Positions 40,406 through 48,179 are shown, counted from the first letter of the stretch. The stretch: DNA of 64,000 bases from Micromonospora chalcea (GCF_002926165.1 NZ_MAGP01000105.1:27755-91754), one strand, 5' to 3'. Numbers and translations are program-made. The notes: generated by a model not told the origin, from the letters alone.

Positions 40406-40722
40406 GAAGATTCCTCCTCATCATCAGAAGAAGTGCTGCTGGAGAGCCGGTAGGAGCGGGTGCGCCGGGCTGGCCAGCCGAGGAAGCGGTCGAAGACATG
40501 GGCGGTGCTGCCGGTGTCGCTGGGCCGGAGCTGGTGCAGATCGTCGATCGCGTCATGCAGGCAGCTGGCCAGATAGAGGAAGAGACTGACCAGGCTGTCC
40601 CTGTACTCCGTCAGAAGGGCGACTTTCGCCGCGCCGCAGGGCCACGGCTGGCCGCACCGTCGGCACAGCCACAGTGGCCGCATCGGCACGTGCGGCAGGG
40701 AGTGCTCGTTAGGGGCCGTCAT
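40402..40722 (-). CDS. Cys-rich small protein, annotated as flavin reductase in relatives
   Basis: 106 residues from ATG 40722. It contains LWLCRRCGQPWPCGAAK (Cys-x-x-Cys...Cys, near 17-33, a likely zinc or iron site), followed by the helix VALLTEYRDSLVSLFLYLASCLHDAIDDLHQL and HVFDRFLGWPARR. I recall close relatives in actinobacterial genomes that carry the name flavin reductase, without evidence. The chain is too short to be a normal flavin reductase. Start and stop are both in ATGA-type overlaps with neighbours, so it is a member of the operon. A long in-frame extension upstream was rejected because the shorter coupled ORF explains the DNA better. Confidence 0.75.
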   Translation of the reverse strand: MTAPNEHSLPHVPMRPLWLCRRCGQPWPCGAAKVALLTEYRDSLVSLFLYLASCLHDAIDDLHQLRPSDTGSTAHVFDRFLGWPARRTRSYRLSSSTSSDDEEESS

Positions 40723-40817
40723 ACCGACCACCACGGCAGCGCCAGCGGACGCAACCGTAGATGCGCCAGGGGCGCAGGCGTCCCGATCTCCGCGTAGAAG
40801 CCCCGGTCGCTGCTCAT
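40719..40817 (-). CDS. Micro-ORF of 32 residues
   Basis: MSSDRGFYAEIGTPAPLAHL followed by RLRPLALPWWSV, a TGA at 40719-40721 overlapping the next ATG and an ATG at 40817 overlapping the previous stop. Such double overlap is unlikely by chance and matches the style of this operon. It ends with two Trp, is short and has no signal or known motif. It is similar in setting to small accessory or precursor peptides. It is too short to be classed and could be a regulatory leader. Confidence 0.55.
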   Translation of the reverse strand: MSSDRGFYAEIGTPAPLAHLRLRPLALPWWSV

Positions 40818-40975
40818 CGAGCCTCACGCTCCCGCGTCTGCCGCTCGAAAACGATCTGCCAGACGTACGTCAACAGCGGCGGATCGACCGACGCCGGTCG
40901 CAACGCTTGAGCCGCTGCCGGGCGGCCTCTTGGCGGGTCGCCCATCGTCGCGTTGCGCGAGAGGTAAACAGTCAT
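40814..40975 (-). CDS. Small ORF of 53 residues
   Basis: From ATG 40975 to TGA 40814-40816: MTVYLSRNATMGDPPRG, a middle rich in Ala/Pro, then DPPLLTYVWQIVFERQTREREAR. Both ends are in ATGA overlaps (with the 77-codon frame and the 32-codon frame). The final 20 residues form an amphipathic, partly hydrophobic helix. No known family. It may be a structural partner of an operon enzyme or a substrate peptide. Confidence 0.55.
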   Translation of the reverse strand: MTVYLSRNATMGDPPRGRPAAAQALRPASVDPPLLTYVWQIVFERQTREREAR

Positions 40976-41205
40976 GGCCGGCCCCCGCTCGGGTCCGCCG
41001 CCTGAGTGCGGTGGGCTTGCCGGCGCGCCGGCAAGCCCACCATCGTCGGCCAGCGGCGGGGAGCAGACCGCCGGTCACCCGCCCACGCAGCCTCGCTGGC
41101 GGTACGCAAACGGGGAGTCACCTGTGCGGTCGACGGAGTGCCCGGCGCGAGCACTTGCCGGTGCGTCGGGTCGCGTTCCGACCTGTCGCCGATCGGCACG
41201 TCCAT
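40972..41205 (-). CDS. Possible first gene of the operon, 77 residues
   Basis: From ATG 41205 (GGGAGA 5 bases upstream) to a TGA at 40972-40974, which overlaps the next ATG. It begins MDVPIGDRSERDPTHRQVLA and is hydrophilic and Arg/Pro/Ala-rich with no recognisable domain. Its end region contains a 30-bp perfect palindrome in the DNA (41011-41040), which codes for GLPARRQAH and may have another role. Support is the ribosome-binding site and the coupled overlap; composition is weakly protein-like, so I am only moderately sure. Confidence 0.45.
   Translation of the reverse strand: MDVPIGDRSERDPTHRQVLAPGTPSTAQVTPRLRTASEAAWAGDRRSAPRRWPTMVGLPARRQAHRTQAADPSGGRP
41011..41040. repeat. 30-bp perfect palindrome
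   Basis: GTGGGCTTGCCGGCG is followed without a spacer by its exact complement. It lies inside the 77-codon frame, 36 bases before its stop codon on the minus strand. It may be an operator, a terminator-like attenuator or a recombination relic. Confidence 0.8.
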
Positions 41206-41315
41206 CTGGATCTCCCTGCCGTGAGGTTGCCGCTGACCCACCGGCGTACCGCTGGGGATCGGCGCGTCGGCACATAAAGGCTGGCTTGCGCGGTGGATGA
41301 ACGGAATGTCTCGCC

Positions 41316-41361
41316 GGTGCACCGGCGGTGCACCTGCTGTCACTCCATGTGCGGCTACTAT
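41316..41361. promoter_or_regulatory. Two GGTGCACC sites and a -10 box between divergent operons
   Basis: GGTGCACC occurs at 41316-41323 and 41327-41334, both palindromic and 11 bases apart (one helix turn). TACTAT at 41356-41361 is a likely -10 box for the + strand XRE gene at 41401. The position between the nine-gene operon (start 41205) and the XRE gene suggests the XRE protein binds here and controls both. Confidence 0.5.
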
Positions 41362-41400
41362 CACCTCCACCGATGACTGTCCGTTCCGGAAGGACGTGCG

Positions 41401-42738
41401 ATGGCTACGGTGACGACCTGGACCGGCCAGGACGCGAACGCGCTCCGCAATGCGTTGCGGATGAGCGTGACCGCCTTCGCCGAGCACCTCGGCGCGGCAC
41501 GGCGGACCGTGGCCAAATGGAGCAGCCAGGGCGACAAGGTGCTCCCCCGCGCGGACATGCAGGCCGCGCTGGACACCGTGCTGTCCCGAGCCACACCTGA
41601 GGTCCGGGAACGCTTCGAGGCACTGCGGGCGATCGGCACCAGCGGTGCAACTGCGGGTGCCGCGCTGCTAGATGCCCAGGCGTATGCGGATACTGGCGAT
41701 GACGGAGATGCTGGCTCGGGTTCGGATGGTGACGTGCGACGCAGAGATCTCCTACGCGGGGCGGCGATCGGCGTCGCCGCTGCACCCAACGTCGTGCCGC
41801 TGTTGGACGCGCTCTTCTCGCCCGCGCACTCGGAGGGTGCGGCGCTGTCTTTTTCGGAGTTCACCCGAGCCGTCGGTGCCGCCAAGGTCGACTATCAGGC
41901 CTGCCGATACGAGCGCCTACTCGACCGGCTTGTGACACTGCTGCCGTCCCTTGAACCTGTGAAGTCCGGCGCGGATGGCGATCAGCGGCCACGGGTCGAG
42001 GCCTTGGCCGCCGACATGTACCACGTCGTCGGCAGCGTCCTGCTAAAGGTGGGCGATCACGGGATGGCCCTCGTAGCAGCCGAGAGAAGTACCAGGGCCG
42101 CCGCCATGAGCCAGGACCCGGTGGCGATCGCCGCGAGCGCCCGGATCTTGACACACGCGCTCATGGGCAACGGCCATGACGCCCAGGCGGTGACCCTCGC
42201 CGGGAATGCTGCCGAATCGCTCGACCGGGACACCCGCCTCGCGTCGACCGATGCGGTGGCCGTCTACGGCGCCCTCGTCCTCCGAGGGGCCATCGCCGCC
42301 GCCCGCCGAGACGACCGGGACACCGCACATGCGATGCTCGAGGAGGCAACCCGCGCTGCAGCCCGCATCGGCTATGACGGCAACGACCGGTGGACCGGCT
42401 TCGGCGCCACCAACGTCCTGCTGCACCGGGTCAACATCGCACTGACCCTCGGCGACGCCGGAACAGCCATTGCGATCGCCCGCACGGTGCCGCTGGAGAA
42501 AGTGACGCTGGCCGAGCGCAAAGCGTCACTGTTCATCGACGTGGCACGCGCCTACACCCAATGGGGCCGCCATGAACAGGGGCTGACCGCGTTGCGGACC
42601 GCCCACGAGGTAGCCCCCGAGGAGATCCGCTGCCGACCGGCGGTCCAGCGCATCGCCGGTGACCTCGCCATGCTCAGCACCGGCTCTGTCCGCACCGCCG
42701 CTGTCGGATTCGCCCAAAGCGCCGGGATCCGGTTGTGA
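41401..42738 (+). CDS. XRE-family regulator with TPR-like C-terminal domain
   Basis: 445 residues from ATG 41401 (GGAAGGA upstream). N-terminal helix-turn-helix: ALRMSVTAFAEHLGAARRTVAKWSSQG. Then a twin-arginine-like linker (RRRDLLRGAAIGVAAAP), common in this actinobacterial regulator type, and a helical TPR-like region (about 165-445: VADMYHVVGSVLLKVGDHGMALVAAERSTRAA, AREALAARL-type repeats). Such proteins often sense a small molecule or peptide. It is divergent from the nine-gene operon and starts the operon with the flavoprotein gene, which it overlaps by 4 bases. Confidence 0.88.
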   Translation: MATVTTWTGQDANALRNALRMSVTAFAEHLGAARRTVAKWSSQGDKVLPRADMQAALDTVLSRATPEVRERFEALRAIGTSGATAGAALLDAQAYADTGDDGDAGSGSDGDVRRRDLLRGAAIGVAAAPNVVPLLDALFSPAHSEGAALSFSEFTRAVGAAKVDYQACRYERLLDRLVTLLPSLEPVKSGADGDQRPRVEALAADMYHVVGSVLLKVGDHGMALVAAERSTRAAAMSQDPVAIAASARILTHALMGNGHDAQAVTLAGNAAESLDRDTRLASTDAVAVYGALVLRGAIAAARRDDRDTAHAMLEEATRAAARIGYDGNDRWTGFGATNVLLHRVNIALTLGDAGTAIAIARTVPLEKVTLAERKASLFIDVARAYTQWGRHEQGLTALRTAHEVAPEEIRCRPAVQRIAGDLAMLSTGSVRTAAVGFAQSAGIRL

Positions 42739-43310
42739 CCGGCGGTCACCTCCAGATCGTCGTCTGCGGCGCCGGCCCGGCCGCCGACGTGCCCCACCTC
42801 GTCAAGGCAGCGCAGGGCCGAGGCTGGACAACGGCGGTCGGGGCCACGCCGAGCGCCATGGACTTCATCGAACCGCAGCCGCTCGAGATCCTCACCGGTC
42901 ATCCGGTCCGGTCGACGTACCAGTCGTCGCCCGGCACTCGCCGGTCGCTTCCCGCCACCGACGCCCTGGTCATCGCACCCGCTACCTACAACTCGATCAA
43001 CAAGATCGCCCTCGGTCTGGCCGACAATTACGCCATGACCTCGGTCGCCGAGTTGATCGGCCGGCAGGTGCCGACCGTCATCGTCCCGTTCGTCAACGCC
43101 GCCCTCGCCGCGCGGGCACCGTTCCGGCACGCCGTGGCCAGCCTTCGCGAGGAAGGGGTACGCGTCCTGCTCGGCCCCTCCTATCATTGGGAACCGCACC
43201 TGCCCGGCAACGGCAACGAACGGCAGAAACTCTTCCCCTGGACGGTGGCTTTCGAGACAGCCGCCCAGCTCGCCCATGAGTCTCGACCGGCCGCTTCCGG
43301 CCACGCCTGA
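42735..43310 (+). CDS. Flavoprotein (PPCDC/Dfp-like)
   Basis: 191 residues from GTG 42735. The Flavoprotein fold is shown by IVVCGAGPAADVPHLVKAA near the start, DALVIAPATYNSINKIALGLADNYAM in the middle (FMN-binding Pro-Ala-Thr and Asn of the PPCDC family) and PTVIVPFVNAALAARAPFRHAV. Members decarboxylate Cys-derived thioacids (CoaC, EpiD, MrsD). It lacks a visible His in the classic position, so an activity is not certain. An EpiD-like role near a small-peptide operon is possible, but the family is broad. Confidence 0.87.
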   Translation: MTGGHLQIVVCGAGPAADVPHLVKAAQGRGWTTAVGATPSAMDFIEPQPLEILTGHPVRSTYQSSPGTRRSLPATDALVIAPATYNSINKIALGLADNYAMTSVAELIGRQVPTVIVPFVNAALAARAPFRHAVASLREEGVRVLLGPSYHWEPHLPGNGNERQKLFPWTVAFETAAQLAHESRPAASGHA

Positions 43311-43749
43311 CCGCAACCGAGCCAGCCACCATGTCGCTCAGGCCTGGTGCGCCTCGCCGATAGCGGCCAGCGCTAGCGTTTCGGCAGCTGCCGAAGCGAG
43401 CAGACTCCGGGGCGTCCTCGCCATGATCGACGTGCCCGAGGGCCGGCTAGTCCAAGGCTGGGTCCAGGACATGGAACGCGCAGGAGACGACGGCTTCGCC
43501 ATAACCACGAACATCGACCTCGGCGTAGCCGGTTTCCACCCCCTCGACCAAGCACAACTCATCAGGTCGTGGACCAAACTTCCGGTCGCGGTCTCCGGCG
43601 GCTTCGAACCCACCGACGTCGACGCCAGCCGACGGCGCTCCTGGGACATCCTTGTCGTCGGCCGCGGAGTCACCGATTCCCTGGACGCCGCCGTCGCCGC
43701 ACAAGACCTCGCCGCATCGATCGAACTCGCCGAAGGAAGCCGCCCATGA
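43276..43749 (+). pseudogene. Truncated HUMPS/orotidine-5'-phosphate decarboxylase-like gene
   Basis: 157 residues from ATG 43276, which overlaps the flavoprotein gene by 35 bases. The C-terminal half matches the HUMPS family (LPVAVSGGFEPTDVDA, WDILVVGRGVTDSLD). The N-terminal half of the TIM barrel, with the Asp-x-Lys-x-x-Asp catalytic motif, is missing; the first 45 residues look unrelated. No missing part is seen in the other frames, so this is a remnant of an originally about 215-residue enzyme. It could still have been kept as a binding protein. Confidence 0.6.
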
Positions 43750-44225
43750 TCATCGTCCCACTCACGGTCGACCGCATCCCCGACCTCGAGAAACTACTGG
43801 CGCTGGGGGAGCCGTACATCAGGCTGCGGGGCTCATCGGACTACTGGCTGTACGCCACGCTGTTCGCCAACACCTGCCCACTCGCCATCATCGACGGGCA
43901 GGTCGCCGGCAGCGTGATCGCCTTCCGAAGCCAGGTCGACCCGTCGGAGATCTACCTGCAAGACGTGATGACGCACCCCAGCCACCGCCGCCAAGGGCTC
44001 ACGCGGGCGCTCGTGGAAGAAGTCCACCGCCAAGGCTCACGCTGGGGATGCCGGCGTCTTTTCCTCACATCAGAGCCCGACAACCACGCCGCGCACAGAG
44101 CCTGGCTCAGCTTGGGCTTCAACAACCTTTCAGGGGACACCACTGATCAGGGCATCTCCGTGATCTACGACTACAAGGGTCCAGGAAAGCACCGCGCCGT
44201 GTATGAGCGGCCGATCGGCGGCTAG
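43746..44225 (+). CDS. GNAT family N-acetyltransferase
   Basis: 159 residues from ATG 43746, in an ATGA overlap with the gene before it. GNAT motif A is EIYLQDVMTHPSHRRQGLTRALVEEVHRQG (Arg-Arg-x-Gly-x-x-x-x-Leu) and motif B is EPDNHAAHRAWLSLGF. Substrate not predictable. Last gene of the XRE operon. Confidence 0.9.
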   Translation: MIIVPLTVDRIPDLEKLLALGEPYIRLRGSSDYWLYATLFANTCPLAIIDGQVAGSVIAFRSQVDPSEIYLQDVMTHPSHRRQGLTRALVEEVHRQGSRWGCRRLFLTSEPDNHAAHRAWLSLGFNNLSGDTTDQGISVIYDYKGPGKHRAVYERPIGG

Positions 44226-44255
44226 CTACTTCGACCTGAAACCGGTCAGGTCGCC

Positions 44256-44696
44256 CTACACCGAGAGCAGCGCCTCCTCGTTGGCAGCGATGAACTCTCT
44301 CAGCGCATCCGGCTTGAGATTCACCGTGGGCAGCCTGTCGATCGCCACCAGGTCCAGCTGGTACTCGCCACGGGAGGGATCATCGAACTCCTGACCGGTA
44401 CCTGCGTCCTCCCGCAACCGAAGCAAACGACAGGCGTAGAAGTGCTGGACCGAAACTTCATCGCCAGCGGCGACGGTGAACAAGAACACCTGGGCGAATC
44501 GATCCGCATCGGCACCGAGCTCCTCGTGCAGCTCACGGCGCAACGCCGCCTCCAGGGATACATCCTCCTGCTCCACGCCGCCGCCCGGCGTCGTCCAGTA
44601 CGGCGCCTGCCCAGGCTTGACCCTCTTGATCAACACGAGGCGGTCGTCCTCATCCAGCAGGATGGCCCGCACTGACCTGCGCACGATTTGACGCAT
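44256..44696 (-). CDS. NUDIX hydrolase
   Basis: 146 residues from ATG 44696 (GGGGCAGG upstream; a TTG lies four codons earlier). The Nudix box is GGGVEQEDVSLEAALRRELHEELGADA, with the full Arg-Glu-x-x-Glu-Glu-x-Gly core. It faces the XRE operon with a 30-base gap. It may be a house-cleaning hydrolase. The 284 bases between its start and the tRNA-Lys gene hold no gene, only a hairpin at 44934-44972. Confidence 0.88.
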   Translation of the reverse strand: MRQIVRRSVRAILLDEDDRLVLIKRVKPGQAPYWTTPGGGVEQEDVSLEAALRRELHEELGADADRFAQVFLFTVAAGDEVSVQHFYACRLLRLREDAGTGQEFDDPSRGEYQLDLVAIDRLPTVNLKPDALREFIAANEEALLSV

Positions 44697-44933
44697 GACC
44701 TGCCCCAATCCGCGGACGGGACTGACTCGCCCTCCAGCAGGGCGAAGCTACCCAGCCAGTGACATTGAGCACCATGATGCACCGGCCGCACGCCGCCGCA
44801 CCTACGCGACGCGCCCGAGCTCCGTAGCTGGTCGATCTACCCGCTGGCGTCGCACCGCGCCCAGCCGGCGCACGCCCGGTCCAACGGCTCCCGAGCACCC
44901 ACCGAGCGACCATCATGACCGCCGAACACGGGA

Positions 44934-44972
44934 AAGGCCCTGGTCTGACGTAAAGCGCCAGGCCAGGGCCTT
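44934..44972 (-). terminator. Terminator of the first tRNA-Lys gene
   Basis: AAGGCCCTGG (44934-44943) pairs with CCAGGGCCTT (44963-44972) around a 19-base loop, 9 bases after the tRNA 3' end on the minus strand. Confidence 0.75.
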
Positions 44973-44980
44973 GATCACCG

Positions 44981-45053
44981 TGCGCCGCCAGGGACTCGAA
45001 CCCCGAACCCGCGGATTAAGAGTCCGCTGCTCTGCCAGTTGAGCTAGCGGCGC
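44981..45053 (-). tRNA. tRNA-Lys (anticodon CTT)
   Basis: 73 bases on the minus strand: acceptor stem GCGCCGC/GCGGCGC, anticodon loop CTCTTAA with CTT, T-arm GGTTCGAGTCC. No encoded CCA. A -10-like TAACGT lies upstream. The gene is identical to the one at 51543. Its 3' end faces the accessory region at 33-44.7 kb, so it is a possible integration site. Confidence 0.96.
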
Positions 45054-45116
45054 TCGCTGACAACGGGACGAGACGTTAGCACGCCCGCCCGCCACCCCCG
45101 AAATCCAGGGTCGGCC

Positions 45117-48100
45117 TCACCGCACCGCCAGCGTGACCTGCCCGGTCGCGGCCCCCGACGGGTCCACCACCAGGGTGTACGCCCCGGAGGCCGGCAACAC
45201 GGTCGGCCCGAGTTCACCGGCCCCGTTGATCACGCAGCCGGTGCCGACGGTGCTGCCGTCGGGCGCGCGCAGCGCCAGCACGCCGCACTGGTCCGGCAGG
45301 TCGGAGGCGGTCGCGGTCACCGTCACCGACGCGCCGGCCGCGGCGGTGAACCGGTAGCCGATGACCGCGCCGGGCCGTTCCACGACGGCGACGACAGGTG
45401 GCCCGCCGGGCGTGATCGCCGCCTCCCGGTCCCGGCTGGTGACCAGCCGCAGCGTGGTCGTGCCGGTGCCGCGTTCGGTGGGGTCGACCACCACCGTGTA
45501 CGTCCCGTCGGCGGGCAGCACCGTGCCGTCGACCTCGCCGGTCCCGTTGATCACGCAGCCGCTGCGCAGCAGCCGCCCCTCGGCGTCCCGCAGCTCCAGC
45601 GGGGAGCACTGGTCGGTGAGCGTGCTCGTCGGCACCTCCACGTAGACGCGCTCACCCGCGCGCCCGGTGAACCGGTAACGCGCCCGCGCGCCGGGCTGCT
45701 CGACGGTGGCGGTGACCGCCGGGCCGTTCGGTTGCATCGTGCCGTCGCTGTCCCGGGCCGAGTACACCCGCACCGCGACCCGGCCGGTGTCACCGGGCGC
45801 GGCGGTGACCCGCAGCGCGTACGTGCCCGTGGCGGTCAGGTCGACGCGGTCGACGTACCCGTTGCCCTTGATGTTGCACCCGCTGGCGATCTCCCGGCCG
45901 CCCGGCTCGGTGAGCACGTACGGCGAGCAGCGGTCGCCGATTCCCGGCGCGGTGGCGTCGACGAAGACGGCGTCCCCGGCGCGGGCGGTGAACGTCAGCG
46001 GCGCGCCGCCGGGGGTGAGCGAGGCGGTGGCGACGGGTACGGCGGTGATCGGAGTGGCGGCCGGTGGGGCGACCCGTTCGGTGCTCGCGCCGGCGACGGC
46101 GAACTCGGGTCGGCCGCTGACCGCGACGTCGAAGACGCACTCGGCGAGCTGGGCGGGCGCGGTGACGCCGGCCCAGCGGCACACCTGTTCGGCCGCCGCG
46201 CGCCGGGCCGGGTCGAGGTCGGCGACGGTGACCTCTCGTTCCGGGAACGCTCGGTCGGTGAACGTGCCGGTGTTCTGCCCGTCGTCGTAGTGCAGCAGCG
46301 AGCGGTCCGGGGCGATCCGCCAGCTGTCCGCGTACGCGGGATAGAGCTTGTCGAACGGCACCGGCTGGGCCAGCGCCGCCCCGGAGGCGGGCGCGATGTC
46401 GTCGGCCGGGTCGCCGTCGAAGTCGCCGAGCAGTCCGCGTACCTTCCCGGCCCGGGAGTCGGCGAGCCGCACCAGAATCCGGTAGCCGTACCGGCCGATC
46501 TGGTCCACCGCCGCCGCGGAGCCGTCCGGCCACGTCACGTCGTACCCGTCGGTGGGGCCGGTGTCCGACGGGCGGCGGGTGAGCGTGCCGCCGCCGGCCA
46601 GGTCGGTGCGGTCCGGAGGTACGGCGAGCGGCGCGCCGTCGACGTGTACCCGCGTGCCGCCGTCGGTGAGGGTCAGCGCGACGCGGTGCGCGCCGACCCG
46701 GAACGCGACGGCCGAGTTGACCGAGGCGGTCCGCGTGCCCGCCATCGGGGCCTGCCGCACCTGCACCTCCAGCGGGTCGCCACCGGTGGAGGCGACCAGC
46801 GTGAACTCGCCGACTGCCTGGAAGTCGTAGGCGACCCGGTCGAACGTGACCAGGTGCGGGTCGCCGTTGCTGCCGCCGCAGTCGGCGCCGTCCTCGCAGA
46901 GCTTCACCGGGCCCTTCGGCGGCGGCGTCTTCTTGGCCGGCTTCTTGCACTCGTCGAGGCTCTTCGGCAGCGTCTTCCCGTCGTACTCGGTGCGCGGCGG
47001 CAACCCCTTCGCCGCCCGGTAGCGGTTCTCCGCGAGCGTCGCCTTCACCTCGGCGGTACGGATGCCGGTGCCGCCGCACTCGCCCTGCGGCACGGCGTCG
47101 CGGGAGATGTCGTCGGCGTGGTTCAGCTCGTGGTAGAGCGCGGCGCAGGGGTCGCGGGCCACCCCGTCGCCGTACGGGTCGGTGGAGGTCGGGTTCCACG
47201 TGACGGTGGAGGAGCCCTTGCCGTCGGCGCTCTGCGGCGTCTCGAACGCGCCGGAGCCACCGGTGGTCGGGATGATCCGCACCCGGGGACTCTTCTTGTC
47301 GCGCAGCCTCGGCAGGAGGCCGGACGGATCGCCGCCGGGTAGCGCGAATCCGGCCAGGCAGCCGTCGACAGCCGCCTGGAAGTCGACGCCGCTGACCGGC
47401 ACACCGGCGGTCGGGTCGACGCCGTAGTCGGCCCGCGCCGGCCGGGCGCCACCGCCGACGAGCGCGCCGACCGCGACCAGCAGCAGCGCCACGGCGGCGG
47501 CGGTCGACCGGCGGCGGCGCACCAGCAGCAGTACGACCAGCGCGACGGCGAGCAGCGCCAGCGCTCCCCCGCCGACGAGCCAGAGCCAGCGGAGGCCGGT
47601 GCCGCCGTCGTCGGACACGGTGAACGTGGTGGTCCGCAGCGCCGTCGCGCCCACGCACAGGTCCGCCGCGCCGGTCACCGGCAGCGTCACGTAGCCCGCG
47701 GTCACCTCGTACCGGCCGGGTGCGCCCACCGGCCAGAGCGTGTCCAGCCCGCCGCCGTCCCCGGTGGCGGCCACCGAGCGGAGCACCACCTCGCCGTCGC
47801 GCAGCCGTACCCCGGTCGACGCCACGGTGGCGGTCGCGCCCGGTTCCACTGTGGTGAGCGCTGCGGTGGCGGCGGCGCCGATCCCGTCGTCGTGGAAGCT
47901 GCGGGCCAGCGTCGGCGTGAGGTCGCGCCCGTCCCGGCGTACCCCGGTGATCTGCACGGTGCCGACGGCGCTGGCAGCGAGCGCGCAGGCCGCGCCGGTG
48001 GTGTTCGTGACGGTGAGGTCGAGACGAACCTGGTCCCCGGCGCGGTAGTCGGCCTGGCCGGGCCGCAGCGCCAGGCCGAGGCCGCCGTCGGCGGGCGCCG

Positions 48101-48179
48101 CGACGGCGCTCGCCACCCCGGTCGCCAGAGCGGTCACGAGTACGCCGAGCGCCGCAGCCAGCCGCAGGGTCCACCTCAT
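45117..48179 (-). CDS. Large surface protein with vWF-D domain, possible metalloprotease motif and repeats
   Basis: 1020 residues. Signal peptide (1-28), beta-domain (30-190), membrane helix (about 197-220), a second hydrophobic, signal-like helix (225-250), then HELNHADD (350-357) in a CAALYHELNH context like M91-type metallopeptidases, a von Willebrand D-like domain (about 437-640: SNGDPHLVTFD, LLGDFDGDPADD), and three repeats of about 115 residues (from 680) each with a Cys-x-x...Gly-Cys pair, probably disulfide-linked beta-sandwiches. A surface adhesin or protease is likely. The two membrane segments raise the possibility of a fusion of two proteins. Confidence 0.85.
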   Translation of the reverse strand: MRWTLRLAAALGVLVTALATGVASAVAAPADGGLGLALRPGQADYRAGDQVRLDLTVTNTTGAACALAASAVGTVQITGVRRDGRDLTPTLARSFHDDGIGAAATAALTTVEPGATATVASTGVRLRDGEVVLRSVAATGDGGGLDTLWPVGAPGRYEVTAGYVTLPVTGAADLCVGATALRTTTFTVSDDGGTGLRWLWLVGGGALALLAVALVVLLLVRRRRSTAAAVALLLVAVGALVGGGARPARADYGVDPTAGVPVSGVDFQAAVDGCLAGFALPGGDPSGLLPRLRDKKSPRVRIIPTTGGSGAFETPQSADGKGSSTVTWNPTSTDPYGDGVARDPCAALYHELNHADDISRDAVPQGECGGTGIRTAEVKATLAENRYRAAKGLPPRTEYDGKTLPKSLDECKKPAKKTPPPKGPVKLCEDGADCGGSNGDPHLVTFDRVAYDFQAVGEFTLVASTGGDPLEVQVRQAPMAGTRTASVNSAVAFRVGAHRVALTLTDGGTRVHVDGAPLAVPPDRTDLAGGGTLTRRPSDTGPTDGYDVTWPDGSAAAVDQIGRYGYRILVRLADSRAGKVRGLLGDFDGDPADDIAPASGAALAQPVPFDKLYPAYADSWRIAPDRSLLHYDDGQNTGTFTDRAFPEREVTVADLDPARRAAAEQVCRWAGVTAPAQLAECVFDVAVSGRPEFAVAGASTERVAPPAATPITAVPVATASLTPGGAPLTFTARAGDAVFVDATAPGIGDRCSPYVLTEPGGREIASGCNIKGNGYVDRVDLTATGTYALRVTAAPGDTGRVAVRVYSARDSDGTMQPNGPAVTATVEQPGARARYRFTGRAGERVYVEVPTSTLTDQCSPLELRDAEGRLLRSGCVINGTGEVDGTVLPADGTYTVVVDPTERGTGTTTLRLVTSRDREAAITPGGPPVVAVVERPGAVIGYRFTAAAGASVTVTATASDLPDQCGVLALRAPDGSTVGTGCVINGAGELGPTVLPASGAYTLVVDPSGAATGQVTLAVR

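Noticed and set aside
40402..40827. A longer 141-residue version of the Cys-rich small protein
   Set aside because: The first 35 residues are explained by the coupled 32-codon frame; the internal ATG at 40722 fits the overlap pattern.
40824..41078. An alternative 84-codon minus-strand frame at the head of the operon
   Set aside because: It conflicts with the two small frames that are joined by exact ATGA overlaps and has no ribosome-binding site.
33000..44700. A radical SAM maturase for the RiPP-like precursor
   Set aside because: No frame in this region has a CxxxCxxC radical SAM motif in a suitable context, so none is reported.
44981..45000. An attachment-site pair for an integrative element made of the tRNA-Lys 3' end
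   Set aside because: I looked for the same sequence near the left border (about 33 kb) and saw none; the only other copy is the second tRNA-Lys gene at 51543.
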